A DNA stretch of 64,000 nucleotides from Silurus meridionalis (GCF_014805685.1 NC_060911.1:15673712-15737711); one strand, 5' to 3'. Shown: positions 11,396-22,699, numbered from the stretch's first letter. A program made the numbers and translations. Notes: generated by a model from the letters alone, not told the origin.

Positions 11396-11912
11396 GATGG
11401 TGGTATCAAAAAGTTTAGAGACTCGCTCTGTTTACAAGAAAGTACTTGTAAGAACGTCCACTTCAAAATAGTCCCCTTGCACAGCAATACAGCCCCCCAG
11501 CATGTGTCGTGGAAGTCTGCTTTTTCAAAGTACCTTCTTTAATTCCGGCTGGATCTCAGCAAAGGCGTCAAAGCTGGAGCTTCATTTTTGGGAAGAGGGC
11601 AAAGTCAACAGGAGCCCAATCTGGTGAGGAGGGAGGGTGTGGTAGTGAGATCATATGGATCGTTCTCTGATGATCTTCATGCAGAATTTACCAAATGGCA
11701 TTTTTGTCATTGAGTTTGTTGAAAGTCTTCCTGATCTCTCGTCGTATTCCAGTGATGTTCTTCTGCTCCTGAAACAGACACACTGGAAACACCATATGTC
11801 AAATGTATGCGGAGCCAAACGTCTCGGTCGAGATTTGCCCAGTTTTTCATGATTGCTCTTTGTTCTAACTTGATGAAATCGGTGAAGGATCCAAGCTTTC
11901 TAAAGCCACCTT
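11396..11912 (-). mobile_element. mariner deletion derivative, both termini
   Basis: The left terminus reads ggtggtatcaaaaagtttag, and the complement of the right terminus reads aggtggctttagaaagcttgg, a matching inverted repeat. On the minus strand a frame gives a block like SLEYDERSGRLST (linker after the DNA-binding domain), then REERTIH-like residues, then SPDWAPVDFALFPKMK, the third catalytic Asp block of mariner transposases. The region between, which should hold the first two catalytic Asp residues, is absent. At about 517 bp against roughly 1.3 kb for a complete mariner, it is non-autonomous. Frames are broken by stops. Confidence 0.8.
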
Positions 11913-12370
11913 GTGTATATATGGTGTAGATATTAATACGTATAAGCAGGCATATTTTACTAACAAAATGAAGGTCATCGTTTGGTTCCAAGGTCTTTGG
12001 CTGTAAAACAGTTTTACAACTAAAAAAGAGGACTCCAGTCAGGAACGTTCTAGAGGTCCAGATCTCCGTTCAGGTTGAATGAGTGACCTGGTGGACCTGG
12101 TGTTTATCAGAACTTGAGTGTTCTTCAGCATCGTCGCTCTTTTCCTTGTATTTGCTTGAAGCATTTTTCTTTTTTCTTCTCGCTGTGCAGTTCTGAGAAA
12201 AAAAAAGGGCGAGTGAGTCACGTGAAAGGAAAGCGATTTGCAGGAGGAGGTAAAAAACGGAATTATTGAGAAAAGCAATTTATTTAGCTGATTTAAAGCT
12301 TCGCCATGCATTTAATTATCCCACAATAAATAATTCCCTGAAGTTTGTTGCCATCCCATTGAGCCGGAGA
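11913..12370. other. Unique sequence, no gene recognised
   Basis: Nothing recognisable. A short poly-A (12200-12207) and purine-rich runs only. Confidence 0.4.
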
Positions 12371-12378
12371 TGTAATTC

Positions 12379-12425
12379 TCTCTCTATCTCTCACTCTCTC
12401 TCTCTCACTCTCTCTTTCTCCTCTT
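12379..12425. repeat. CT-rich microsatellite
   Basis: Imperfect tctctctatctctcactctc array. Confidence 0.9.
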
Positions 12426-12720
12426 TCTCAAAACCCAACACCGTCTCAGCCCGTTCTCAAGCCAATTTCAGCGGCGGGTTTAATCCTGTACAGAACGATA
12501 GTGCACTTCCACGGATTGAAGGCTGCAGAAATCCGAGCGTACGTGACGAACTCGACGTGATTGGCAGCTCACTCGCGCGACTCTGCGCCTTTATTTCAGA
12601 GATTAGAGGAGACGAGAAAAAAAAAAGAGCGACAACACAATCGTTTCTGATTACTTCTGAAATCAGCTCACATTTCTTCTGCCGTTTCTTCTGCCGGATG
12701 ACGAGATGAAGCTACTTCTA
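12426..12720. other. Unique sequence, no gene recognised
   Basis: An open + strand frame crosses the CT array into this stretch. Nothing else supports coding. Confidence 0.35.
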
Positions 12721-12721
12721 T

Positions 12722-13040
12722 ACCCTGTAGGCTCAAAAGTTTGTGGACACCCGAGCATAAGATTTGAACATCCCATTACAGATTGAGTCTCAATTTGCTC
12801 TTATACTGTTCTCCACTCTAAGATGTTCCACGAGATTTTGTGGAGATTCATTCAGCTACTAGGGTGTTGGTAAAGTCAGGAGGTGAGGAGGCCTGGGGTG
12901 CAGCCAGCATTCACATTCTTCTCGATAGGTTTAGAGCAGGAGATCTTCCACACACTTTCAACCCATTTATAACAGACCTTCATGGAGCCGGATCAGGTTT
13001 TTCTCAGGTCTTCTTGTTCAAGCTTGGATGAAAAATGTTC
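12722..13040 (-). mobile_element. Tc1-like transposon remnant
   Basis: Starts with ctcaaaagtttgtggacaccc, then on the minus-strand sense passes through gatgttccacgagattttgtg, ggaggcctggggtgcagcca and gcaggagatcttccacac in the same order as the other copies. No transposase frame survives. Confidence 0.8.
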
Positions 13041-13215
13041 TCGCAAAATTGATCTCGGTACTGCGGCGTGATTGAACTCGGACTCACGCAGTAAAACGTT
13101 GATGTTCGCTTCCTCTCTTCTTTTCTCTCTGCTCTGCCTTTCCCTTTTTCTTTCTTTCCTTCTCCCTCTCTTTATCCCTGTCTCTCTATCCCTCTCCACC
13201 ACCTGCTCTTTCACA

Positions 13216-13216
<1 letters not shown>

Positions 13217-13254
<38 letters not shown>
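13217..13254. repeat. (CT)n microsatellite
   Basis: About 19 uninterrupted CT units following a pyrimidine-rich lead at 13110-13215. Confidence 0.95.
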
Positions 13255-13256
<2 letters not shown>

Positions 13257-13720
13257 GTGTAAAAAATATTTAAATCATCATTTGTTCATTTTGATCAAAA
13301 CCCCACCAGAATAATGATCGTTTTTTCTTCTGCCTCATCTAAGAGCTAAACTGACGAACAGAAGTTTATTTTGTGATATGAAGCTGGTTTGCTGAAGCTA
13401 GAAACTTCTGACCAGCCTCCAGAAACCTGGAGAAACACCACCACGACCTGAAGAAACCCGTCCTCATTTAAATCAAGTCACGTCCAGACGCAAGGCGTTG
13501 CATTAGTGAGAAACCAGCTATTGTTCCTCACCCTCGCTTTGCTAGCATGTCAGAGATCAGAGATGTTAATGCAGACCTGGTACTGAGAACCCCTTCAGTT
13601 TTTTTTATTACTGTGACTCAGAACTCGGAGCGAAATGTAAAAGAAGAAAGAAACGGAAAAATAAATAAAAAGAGGAGCGAGGACTAGCGGATAAACAGAG
13701 CGCTCACCTGAAAGATCCCC
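13255..13720. other. Unique sequence, no gene recognised
   Basis: No repeat or coding exon recognised. Confidence 0.4.
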
Positions 13721-14095
13721 TGTTTTATTTATGAAAGCTCTGCCTGGCGTGATGGAGACAAATTACCTTTTAACAATGTGAAATAGAATTTTGTTTACAC
13801 GGCTACGCTTTCCCCCCTTTGCGACTTTAAATGAGATTTCTCCCAGCTCCCATTTATATTCCCCAGCATTATCATTTCAATCTCTCAAAGCCGATCGCTC
13901 TTTAAGGGAGGAAAGGAACGCAGGAGGGATACTCATAAAGCCAGCCATTAGAGATGCTCACGCTTGTTTAAAGGAAACGCCTTATCATGGCTTTCAGATT
14001 ATTGTGAATGCTCTGGAGCTGAGCTCGAGCGATTTCCAACACGAGATGGAGGGAAAGAAAGCAGGAGGAACATTAGGAATGATAATGTGAAGAAA
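13721..14095. other. Candidate conserved non-coding element
   Basis: A unique stretch with attaccttttaacaatgtga, tttaaatgagatttctccca and gccagccattagagatgctc words and no tandem structure. A 99-codon open frame covers 13791-14090, but its product has no recognisable domain, so I prefer a non-coding reading. Conservation is untested. Confidence 0.3.
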
Positions 14096-14261
14096 AACAG
14101 TAATTAAATTCAGCCTGAAAATAGAAGAGAAAATAAGTAGTTGTAAGAGGAAAGTGTTTCAATCTCATTTGAAGACCACTAGAGAATGTGGACGTTTGTC
14201 CGTTTGGACTCTGAGAAGAGTCTTGAAGCATGTATTACTTTTTCTCAGAAAGATGGTGGGA

Positions 14262-14535
14262 CCAGTCAAGCAGTGGAAGAGGATGGAGAGAGCTGTAGAG
14301 AATGGATGGATCAGATAAACAGTGCTAGAGGATCGAGGGAGCATGATGCAGGTGTAGAGTCAACAGTGTTTGAGGACCAAAGGGAACATGAAGTGTTTGG
14401 GGATTGAAGATCGGTGGAAAAGTGGACGAGGATTGACAGATCCTGATGAAGTTGTAGAGGATGGAGGGACTAGAGGAATGAGGGAGCATAAAGCAGTGGT
14501 TGGGATTGAAGGAGCATGATGAAGTGGTAGAGGTT
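14262..14535. repeat. Decayed edge of the 30-bp minisatellite
   Basis: Recurrent but diverged words (gcagtgg-agaggatggag, gaatggatgga, gtagaggatggagggac) with irregular spacing. They are recognisable as old units of the neighbouring array. Confidence 0.7.
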
Positions 14536-15384
14536 TAGTGGAGCAGTAGTAGAGGATGGAGGGATGAGTGGAGCAGAAGTAGAGGATGAGGGAATGAGTA
14601 GAGAAGTGGTAGAGGATGAGTTGAGCAGTGGTAAAGAATGGTGGGATGAGTGGAGCAGTGTTACAGGATGGAGGGATGAGTGGAGCAGTGGTAGAGGATG
14701 GAGGGATGAGTGGAGCAGTGGTAGAGGATGGAGGGATGAGTGGAGCAGTGGTAGAGGATGGAGGGATGAGTGGAGCAGTGGTAGAGGATGGAGGGATGAG
14801 TGGAGCAGTGGTAGAGGATGGAGGGATGAGTGGAGCAGTGGTAGAGGATGGAGGGATGAGTGGAGCAGTGTTACAGGATGGAGGGATGAGTGGAGCAGTG
14901 GTAGAGGATGGAGGGATGAGTGGAGCAGTGGTAGAGGATGAGTTGAGCAGTGGTAAAGAATGGTGGGATGAGTGGAGCAGTGTTACAGGATGGAGGGATG
15001 AGTGGAGCAGTGGTAGAGGATGGAGGATGAGTGGAGCAGTGTTACAGGATGGAGGGATGAGTGAGCAGTGTTACAGGATGGAGGATGAGTGGAGCAGTGG
15101 TAGAGGATGGAGGGATGAGTGGAGCAGTGTTACAGGATGGAGGGATGAGTGGAGCAGTGGTAGAGGATGGAGGGATGAGTGAGCAGTGTTACAGGATGGA
15201 GGGATGAGTGGAGCAGTGGTAGAGGATGGAGGGATGAGTGGAGCAGTGGTAGAGGATGAGTTGAGCAGTGGTAAAGAATGGTGGGATGAGTGGAGCAGTA
15301 TTACAGGATGGAGGGATGAGTGGAGCAGTGGTAGAGGATGGAGGGATGAGTGGAGCAGTGTTACAGGATGGAGGGATGAGTGGA
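14536..15384. repeat. 30-bp minisatellite, left part
   Basis: The unit is gtagaggatggagggatgag plus tggagcagtg. Two variant types alternate: gtagagg and ttacagg. A longer composite block containing gagttgagcagtggtaaagaatggtggg recurs at about 14615, 14938 and 15258, spacing about 320 bp, showing a higher-order repeat. Long Gly/Met/Ser/Trp-rich frames are artefacts of the 30-bp period. Confidence 0.95.
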
Positions 15385-17063
15385 CTGACTGCTAATGACT
15401 TTGCTTCCTTCTATGACGAGAAGATTAGGAAAATCTGCCGGACCTTCACTTCCCCTCCAACAATGGCTACAGAACACAGTCAACAATCCACTACGTCTCT
15501 GTCAAGCTTCTCAACCTTAACAGAAGATGAGATACTGCAAATCATCCGATCCTGCAATCCCACCACCTGTCCTCTGGATCCAATCCCTTGAACTACGCTC
15601 CAGACCATCACGCAAGATCTCCTGCCCTTCATCTCCACAATCATCAATGGGTCATTAACATCTGGCTATGTACCAACTACCTTCAAGCAAGCAAGGGTCA
15701 TTCCTATCTTGAAGAAACCTGCTCTGGACCCATCAGACATCAACAACTACAGACCGGTATCACTCCTTTCCTTTCTTTCTAAATCTCTGGAACGCACTGT
15801 TTTTAACCAACTGTCTGTCTATCTCTCACAGAACAACCTCCATGATCCGAACCAGTCTGGGTTCAAAGCGGCACATTCCACAGAGACGGCCCTATTGGCT
15901 GTTTCTGAGAAACTACATGCTGCTCGGTCAGCCAAGCTGTCATCTGTACTTATCTTTCTGGACCTTTCAGCAGCATTTGACACAGTCAACCACAAGACAC
16001 TTTTGTCAACCCTCAAGAGCCTTGGTATCTGCGGAACAGCATGGGAATGGTTTGCTTCCTACCTGGAAGGTCGCTCATACCAGGTAACATGGAGGGGATC
16101 CACATCTGCCCCATGCAAACTCGCCACCGGTGTCCCAAAGGGCTCTGTACTTGGTCCCCTCCTTTTCTCCCTCTATACCCACTCCATTGGTGAAGTCATA
16201 TCCTCACATGGGTTTTCTTATCACTGCTATGCAGATGACACTCAACTCATCTTTTCTTTCCCTTCATCAGATACCACAGCTTCCGCTCGGATCTCAGCAT
16301 GCTTGTCAGATATATCTTTATGGATGAGTGCTCACCAACTTGAACTCAACCCCAGCAAAACAGAACTGCTGGTCATCCCAGGTGATTCATCCCCAGGTCA
16401 AGATCTACAAATAACACTTCATGACTCTCTGCTCTCCCTTCAGCCACTGCTCGTAACCTCGGGGTAACTATGGACAATGAACTGTCTTTTTTCCCACATC
16501 GCTAATGTTGCTCGTTCTTGTCAATTTCTTCTCTATAACATCCGAAGGATTCCACCATTTCTGTCCATACAGGCTGCCCAGGTGCTTGTTCAGTCTCTTG
16601 TCATTTGAAGACTTGACTACTGCAACTCTCTGCTGGCAGGTCTCCCCCTGAACGCTATTCGTCCACTGTAAATGATCCAAAATGCAGCTGCACGACTTGT
16701 GTTCAATCAGCCCAAGTTTTCCCACACCACCCCACTGCTGCGCTCCCTTCACTGGCTTCCAGTAGCTGCACGTATCAGATTCAAAACACTGATGCTTGCC
16801 TACAAGGCCAAAAATGGACCAGCACCATCTTATCTCAGTGACCTCATCACATCTCGCACTGCACCACGCTGTCTGAGATCCTCCAGCACTGCTCGATTGG
16901 TACCACCTTCTCTCAGAATGAGAGGTAAGTACAATTCAAGGCTCTTCTCTGTTCTGGCACCGAGGTGGTGGAATGAACTTCCCCTAGATGTCCGTACAGC
17001 AGAGTCCCTGATTATCTTTAAGCGACGACTGAAGACCTACCTCTTCTTAAAATACCCACATTA
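15385..17063 (+). pseudogene. L2 ORF2 fragment: reverse transcriptase, broken
   Basis: The product would copy LINE RNA into DNA at the target site. From 15385 the frame encodes the linker LTANDFASFYDEKI, then an in-frame stop at 15589-15591. The same frame continues through NNYRPVSLLS, DLSAAFDTVNH (first catalytic Asp block), GVPKGSVLGPLLFSLY and YADDTQL (catalytic YADD, 16228-16239), with QLELNPSKTELL behind it. A single-base frame change near 16430-16448 moves LGVTMDNELSF to another frame, and a second change follows near 16495. Stops at 16606-16608 and 16669-16671 interrupt the C-terminal part. From 16672 the C-terminus is open (MIQNAAARLVFNQP, LHWLPV, RWWNELPLDVR) to the stop before 17065. 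The catalytic core is intact, but the protein is not translatable as one chain and lacks the endonuclease. Confidence 0.92.
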
Positions 17064-17220
17064 GCACTTTCCAAGTTTGTAGAATTCGAGTTATATTTAT
17101 ATTAAGTGTGTGATCTGGTGTACAGTGTAGATTTATTTATTACTAGAGATTTAAAGCACGTTTGTACGTCGCTCTGGATAAGGGCGTCTGCTAAATGCCG
17201 CAAATGTAAATGTAAATGTA
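15385..17220 (+). mobile_element. 5'-truncated L2-type LINE inserted in the minisatellite
   Basis: About 1.84 kb of LINE sequence begins abruptly within a minisatellite unit and ends in a 3' tail with ctctggataagggcgtctgc and tgtaaatgtaaatgta, the ending shared by fish L2 LINEs and their dependent SINEs. The 30-bp repeat resumes at once. The 5' end corresponds to the linker ahead of the reverse transcriptase, so the endonuclease is missing. I see no target-site duplication, as is usual for L2-type elements. About six bases of the repeat unit appear lost at the junction. Confidence 0.93.
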
Positions 17221-17425
17221 GAGGATGGAGGGATGAGTGGAGCAGTGGTAGAGGATGGAGGGATGAGTGGAGCAGTGGTAGAGGATGGAGGGATGAGTGG
17301 AGCAGTGATAGAGGATGGAGGGATGAGTGGAGCAGTGGTAGAGGATGGAGGGATGAGTGGAGCAGTGATAGAGGATGGAGGGATGAGTGGAGCAGTGGTA
17401 GAGGATGGAGGGATGAGTGGAGCAG
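17218..17425. repeat. 30-bp minisatellite, right part
   Basis: Seven near-identical units of the same 30-bp repeat as at 14536-15384, separated from it only by the L2 insertion. A gtagagg/atagagg alternation is visible. Confidence 0.95.
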
Positions 17426-18155
17426 ATCTGGTTAGTGCTTGAGAAACGTGACCTAATAAACCCCCTGAGATGCAGATCATGAGAATAATCAGGAGGAGTT
17501 TTAGAACCAGAGCATGTCATTGTATTTAATGTTTGTTTGAATCTGAAATGTTCTGACTGATGAACCACCTTGTGAAAGTACACTAAACACTTATTTATAG
17601 TTTGTTCATGGTAACTTGAGAAGCTTCAGAAGGGTTAGATATGAACACCATGTCGACCTGACCTGAGCTGAAGTCTCTCAATGGATCCCAAAACTTTTCC
17701 CTACAGCCCTGTAAATTCTCCATCCTACTATTCCACCATATTTGCTACGTTAAAATGATGGATGTCATCATAAACCTTGAAGGTTTTCCGTCTCCTCCAC
17801 TTGTCCTGATTTGCACTTTCACCATCTGCTGTGGGTAAAAAACTCATGACTGCTTTTATGGGTTATTTTGATGAGAAAACCTTAAAGGCTTCACTTTTTT
17901 GTCAGGAATTTGCAATAGTAAGAATCTACACGAGGAAGGATTACAACGTATGAAAAGTCCAGACTCCTTCAGATGTGTGCAGATCTTTTTTTTTTATGGA
18001 GAACCAGGATTCTAAAGAATCTGGGTCAGTTAAAGGGTTAAGAATTGATAGTTGGGTTTGCTAAAGCAGTGTTAAGCGAAGAACAAGGATGTTCAATGTT
18101 CTGGAGATGATGATTGCTTCTTGAAGATTTCTGGAACCTCTGCTAAACTGCTTAA
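17426..18155. other. Unique sequence, no gene recognised
   Basis: No element recognised. An oligo-A/T run occurs at about 17987-17996. Confidence 0.4.
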
Positions 18156-18159
18156 AACA

Positions 18160-18452
18160 TGTTGAGTGGACATTACAACCTGACATTTCCAGCCATATGC
18201 TGTTCTTCTCCAAACTGTTCCCTGCTTCAGCATGACACAAAGTGCACAAAACCACCTTCATGAAGATCTGCTTTACATGGGTTGGCTATAGAGCTCTTCA
18301 AAATCTCCACAGACATATTCCAAAAACTAGTGGAGCATCTTCCCAGAAGAGTGAAGGTTATTGGAGAAATGGGATGTTTAAAAGAAGCACATACCCATCT
18401 CATGGTCAGGGGTCCACACATTTCAAACTTTTACTTGTAAAGTGTATGTTTG
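18160..18452 (+). mobile_element. Tc1-like transposon remnant
   Basis: Runs from cctgacatttccagccatatg through agcatgacacaaagtgcaca, catgaagatctgctttacatg, ctatagagctct and catcttcccagaagagtga to the terminal aagtgta. A short frame preserves MKICFTWVG, degraded from the Tc1 transposase stretch after the second catalytic Asp. The block with the catalytic Glu is deleted here. Confidence 0.85.
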
Positions 18453-18511
18453 ACAAAAGGAGGAGAATCTGAAAGACCTCCTTGTGGTTTTGGGTTTCAT
18501 TGGGTGATATG

Positions 18512-18515
<4 letters not shown>

Positions 18516-18566
<51 letters not shown>
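18516..18566. repeat. (CA)n microsatellite
   Basis: About 24 CA units. Confidence 0.95.
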
Positions 18567-18860
18567 ATCGTCTTGATCTTTTCTATAATGGTTATAAGAT
18601 TACGATCTGAACTCTGCTCTGTATTTCTCAGCATGAAACTGCAACCTCAGTGTGTAAAGTGTAGCTGTAAAGCACCAGGATGACTCACCTGACGTTCTGC
18701 TCTGCTCTGAAGAACATCTTAAAATCTAAAATTGGCATTTGGAGTGTGTTTGTGAGAGAGTGCAAAAATATTTACACCCTGCACATGATACGAGGCATGT
18801 TTACTGTGTTATTATATATGATCCTGTAATCAAAGCCTCTATCTTCTGAATTAGCTAAGC

Positions 18861-18875
18861 TGTGTGTGCGCGTGC

Positions 18876-18930
<55 letters not shown>

Positions 18931-18939
18931 TGTGTGTGT
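18861..18939. repeat. (GT)n / GTGC microsatellite
   Basis: GT array with gcgc interruptions at both ends. It lies about 300 bp from the CA array at 18.5 kb, so the two are inverted relative to one another. Confidence 0.95.
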
Positions 18940-19320
18940 TTCCCAATGCTCACTTGTTATGACTGATTAGTCTTTTGACCCTTTGTACTCCGTCTTTCTT
19001 ACCTTCTTGTTGTTTATCTTTTTTCTCCTCACTCTGAAGGACCTGGTCTTCTCGCTTCACTCGCTCACGTCTAATACACTTCATGCTAATGAGTCTCGGA
19101 GGACGTTTTCACAAATTCTCACACACGCTGAAATCATTTGATCAACATTCTAACCTTGTATTCTGCGCGTCCTGTTTTCTGAGAGCTGGTGCTGGCCGAT
19201 GACAAAAAAAAGCCTCACGATGATACACGATATGACCAGAAGTATTCTACACCAGACTTTTCCAGCTCTGCAGTATGTTCTTCAAGAACAAAGATGGAGA
19301 CACACAACAGTATATGACGT

Positions 19321-19455
19321 GACTGGACGCGGTAGCACGTTCCAACTTAACACAAAGTGCACAAATCCAGCTCCATGAAGAGGTCTGACCCTCAACCCTG
19401 CACCCCAGGCCTCCTCACCTCATCTCACCTACATCAGTACCTGACTTTGCTAATG
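19321..19455 (+). mobile_element. Tc1-like transposon fragment, internally deleted
   Basis: Shows ggacgcggtagcacgttcc, acacaaagtgcacaaatcca, then ctgaccctcaaccctgcacc, ccaggcctcctcacctca and acatcagtacctgactttgc, in family order. The catalytic Glu block between 'ctcaaccc' and 'ctgcacc' is missing. Confidence 0.75.
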
Positions 19456-19469
19456 CTCTTCTTTATGAT

Positions 19470-19799
19470 GTTTATCATGTTTTTTTTGGTTTTTTTTTTT
19501 ACTAATGCAGAAGATTAAATATTAATTATAAATGCTAAAAGTATAACTTCATAAAAAAAAACTATAACAAAATTAATTAATTATTTTTTTAAATACTTAT
19601 TTTTAATAAGAATAATTGTAAAAAAAAAATATAAAAATATATATTTGTTTATATATAGTTAATTTGCAAATAAGCTAATTATATTGACAAAAATTTAATT
19701 TGCAAAATAAATATAACAAAAAAATATTTGAAATATAATAATAATAATAAACTTTTGTTTACGTTATAAAAAAAAAGATAAATCTGCTGCCCATGCGCT

Positions 19800-19850
<51 letters not shown>

Positions 19851-19880
19851 TTCATCCATTTATTTATAATTGTATTTATT
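19470..19880. repeat. AT-rich low-complexity DNA with (TTTA)n
   Basis: A/T-rich DNA from about 19475, including a (ttta)n array at 19799-19851. Confidence 0.9.
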
Positions 19881-20610
19881 AATTAATTTATTGATCAACA
19901 CTCCTGTATAAGAAGACTGGTGGGTTTAATCCACGTTTATGTCACGTGTCATCGTTACACCTTCACTGTGAAGGGAATTGAAAACGATAAACCCTGCATC
20001 TATAAAGCTTTGAGGTGTACGATATTTTCTTCTCAGACTCTGAGACGGTGAGCAGGTGAGCTGGTGTCTGTCTCGATGTCTGACAGCAATGACAGAGACA
20101 TGGTTAGACTTCTCTCTATTTCTCTCTCTCTTTTTCTTTTCTTCACCTGTCCAGCTTTTTTGATCTTTAAATTTTTCTCAGAAACCAGGATAATCCCTCG
20201 TTCTGCTGGTGTGAAACCCCTCTGAACCCTGCGATACTCGTTTATCTTCCTGACCGTGAGACATGAGAGGAGAACGAGACAATTAGCAACACAGACACGT
20301 CTCTCCGTCTCCTCGTGGCCTTTATCCTGTGAGCTTCTTCTCACTTCAGCGTCCTGAAAGAGGAGTATTTATAGCACGAATTCCAATTTTCCCATTTTAA
20401 TCCTGTTCCCTGACTTATCCCGAGCTGTAGGAATCTCTATCGGCTCTCCGTTGAGGTTTGGAGATATGAAACTTGGATTAAGGACTACATGGTGTATTTA
20501 AAGGAGAAACACACTGAAATGGGATGAAGACGTGCTACTGTCTGTATCCACTTTCAGATTTAAACCAGCAGTGGGTGTGTCTGAGTTCTGGCTCCTCCCA
20601 CTCATAGTCA
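19881..20610. other. Unique sequence, no gene recognised
   Basis: No recognised feature. A short CT-rich run at 20113-20145. Confidence 0.4.
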
Positions 20611-20624
20611 ACAAACAACTGATT

Positions 20625-21645
20625 ATCTATCTTTCGATCTATCTATCTCTCTATCTGTTTTTTTTTTCTTTTTTATTTACTAAAAAATTAATTCTATTTG
20701 TGTTCATTTCAGCTCAAAATATGAACAAACTGTAGACCCTGACCAGGCACCATCTCTATCCATCACTCCATCCATTTCTCACATTGCTCTATATATAATT
20801 TACAAGCATTCATCCATCCATCCATCCATCCATTCATCCAATCTCTATCCATCTTTCCTATTACTGAGAGAAAATATCTTTCCTTCACATATTTAAATCC
20901 TTCATGTTCAACCCATCGCATGTTTCCAGCCATCTTTTATCTTCATCCATCCATTCTAGGTCTCCAGCCATGTTTTCCATCACTTTATTCATCTTCATTA
21001 TCTTTCATCCATTTTCTTCCAGTCACACCATCCATACTTCCATTTGCTCTTTTCATCTTTTCTATCTCTCCAGCAATCCTTCATCTTCAACCAATCTTCA
21101 CCCATCCTTTCTATCTCTTCAGCCATATTTTCTATCACTCTATTCATCCTTGCAATGTCTGTTTATCTTTCCGATCACTTCTACCATCCTTTCCATTGCT
21201 CCATCCATCTTTCCTATTACTTCATCCATCCTTCCTTTCACTCTAGCCATTTTTAAATCACTCTATCTTTACTATCACTGAGAGGAAAAATCCTTCTTTT
21301 CCACCTCTTCAACTTCTTAATGCATCTTTTTCAATTCTTTCAATCTTTCCATCCATTCTTTGCATCACACTATCAATCTTTCCTATCACATAATTCATCC
21401 TCCAGCCATCTTTTTCATCACTCCTTCCATCCTCTCCATTAATCTATTTATCTTTATATCAATTCATCCATCTTTCTCTTTGCTCCATCAATTTTCAATC
21501 ACCCCATTCATCCTTCATTTTACTTCCTCCATCCTTTTCATTCATCTTTCCCTTTGCCCAATCCTTCTTTCTCCTTACTCTATACATCTTTCCCTCTCTT
21601 CTTTCTTGTCACTCCATCCTTTCCAGCTCTTTATCCTTATCGTTT
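20625..21645. repeat. Degenerate (CATC)n/(CTAT)n pyrimidine-rich region, ~1 kb
   Basis: Starts with ctatctatctctctatc and continues as decayed tccatccatc, catctttc and tccattct words. The clean core is at 20811-20840. The open frames here (Ser/Phe/His/Pro/Leu-rich) are artefacts of biased composition. Confidence 0.9.
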
Positions 21646-21751
21646 GCACGCTGCAGCTGACTGCGCAGGATCAAAGTGGGCTTGTTTTTGCTAATTGCCC
21701 CCGCAGGTGCATTAGATGAAACGGTTCAAGGTACTAATGGATCACAAACCA

Positions 21752-21796
<45 letters not shown>
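21752..21796. repeat. (CA)n microsatellite
   Basis: About 22 CA units. Confidence 0.95.
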
Positions 21797-21799
<3 letters not shown>

Positions 21800-22084
21800 C
21801 AGATCAATAATAATAAGCCGTGCTTGTCATCCTCAGTTTACACCGAAGCTCATTATGTACCGATTTGGAAATTGAAAGCTGAGTGTAATGTTTACATCAC
21901 ACTCTTCATCTTTCTATATCAGATTATACATCAATTTATTTTAGACAGAAAGTGTTCAGTAGCATTATTTTCTTGTTTCTAGGTGTTCAGTAGTATCAGT
22001 TCAGCACTCATGTGGCCTTGCAGGATGTGTGAGCATCTCCCAGACTAGCGTTAGCATACATTAGGAGATGCTACACAGGAAAAG
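21797..22084. other. Unique sequence, no gene recognised
   Basis: No recognised feature. Confidence 0.35.
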
Positions 22085-22400
22085 GACAGCTGGCTCAATT
22101 ATAATTCTGCATCATTACGCCGAGTCGCTCCCTCAGATCAATACTCATTGGCGTGTCGGAGAGCGCGGCAGCTCTGGAGATCTGAGGCCTCCGGGGAGAC
22201 AGAATCAAACGAGTGACGCGTTCCTGTCTCCTCAAGGTCAGCGGCACCGAGTCTGTCTCTCCAGAGCCGCCAGATAAAGACATATCTCCCTGATCCACCC
22301 TAATGGAGGACATTAAAGAAGGGCACTTACCAAAATGCCCTCGTCACTCACTTTCCCGGCAAAATAGATTAAGCGCCCCCGCAACGTGACTCCTCCGAAT
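22085..22400. other. Candidate conserved non-coding element
   Basis: Unique, higher-GC DNA with ctcaattataattctgcat, ccagataaagacatatctcc and accctaatggaggacatta words. It has no repeat character and no credible exon. A conserved regulatory element is possible but untested. Confidence 0.3.
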
Positions 22401-22699
22401 GATGTCCCTGCGTCAAAACGGCACTTTCATATTCGCACATGGCTTTACAATGTACGCCTAAGACTAATAAGATATAGGGGTGCAGTAAATAATCGTAAGT
22501 GGTGCTGAAGAACAGCGGCTTTGGTGAGAGATGGTCTGTTTTTATAGAAATCATCTGACGGCTCTGTGGCTGCACTTACAGGGGTTATAATCCGGCCTGA
22601 TTACGAATTTTAATTAAAAAACCTGATCTTTTACTAGACATGGGTCTTAATTCCAGTCTCGAGCATGTTATTGCATTTAAAATGGAGTTTGTTGAAAAT

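Noticed and set aside
14564..15395. Met/Gly/Ser/Trp-rich repetitive proteins
   Set aside because: They are produced by the 30-bp minisatellite period, in several frames at once.
14536..17425. CRISPR-like array
   Set aside because: Units are contiguous tandem repeats without unique spacers, and the context is eukaryotic.
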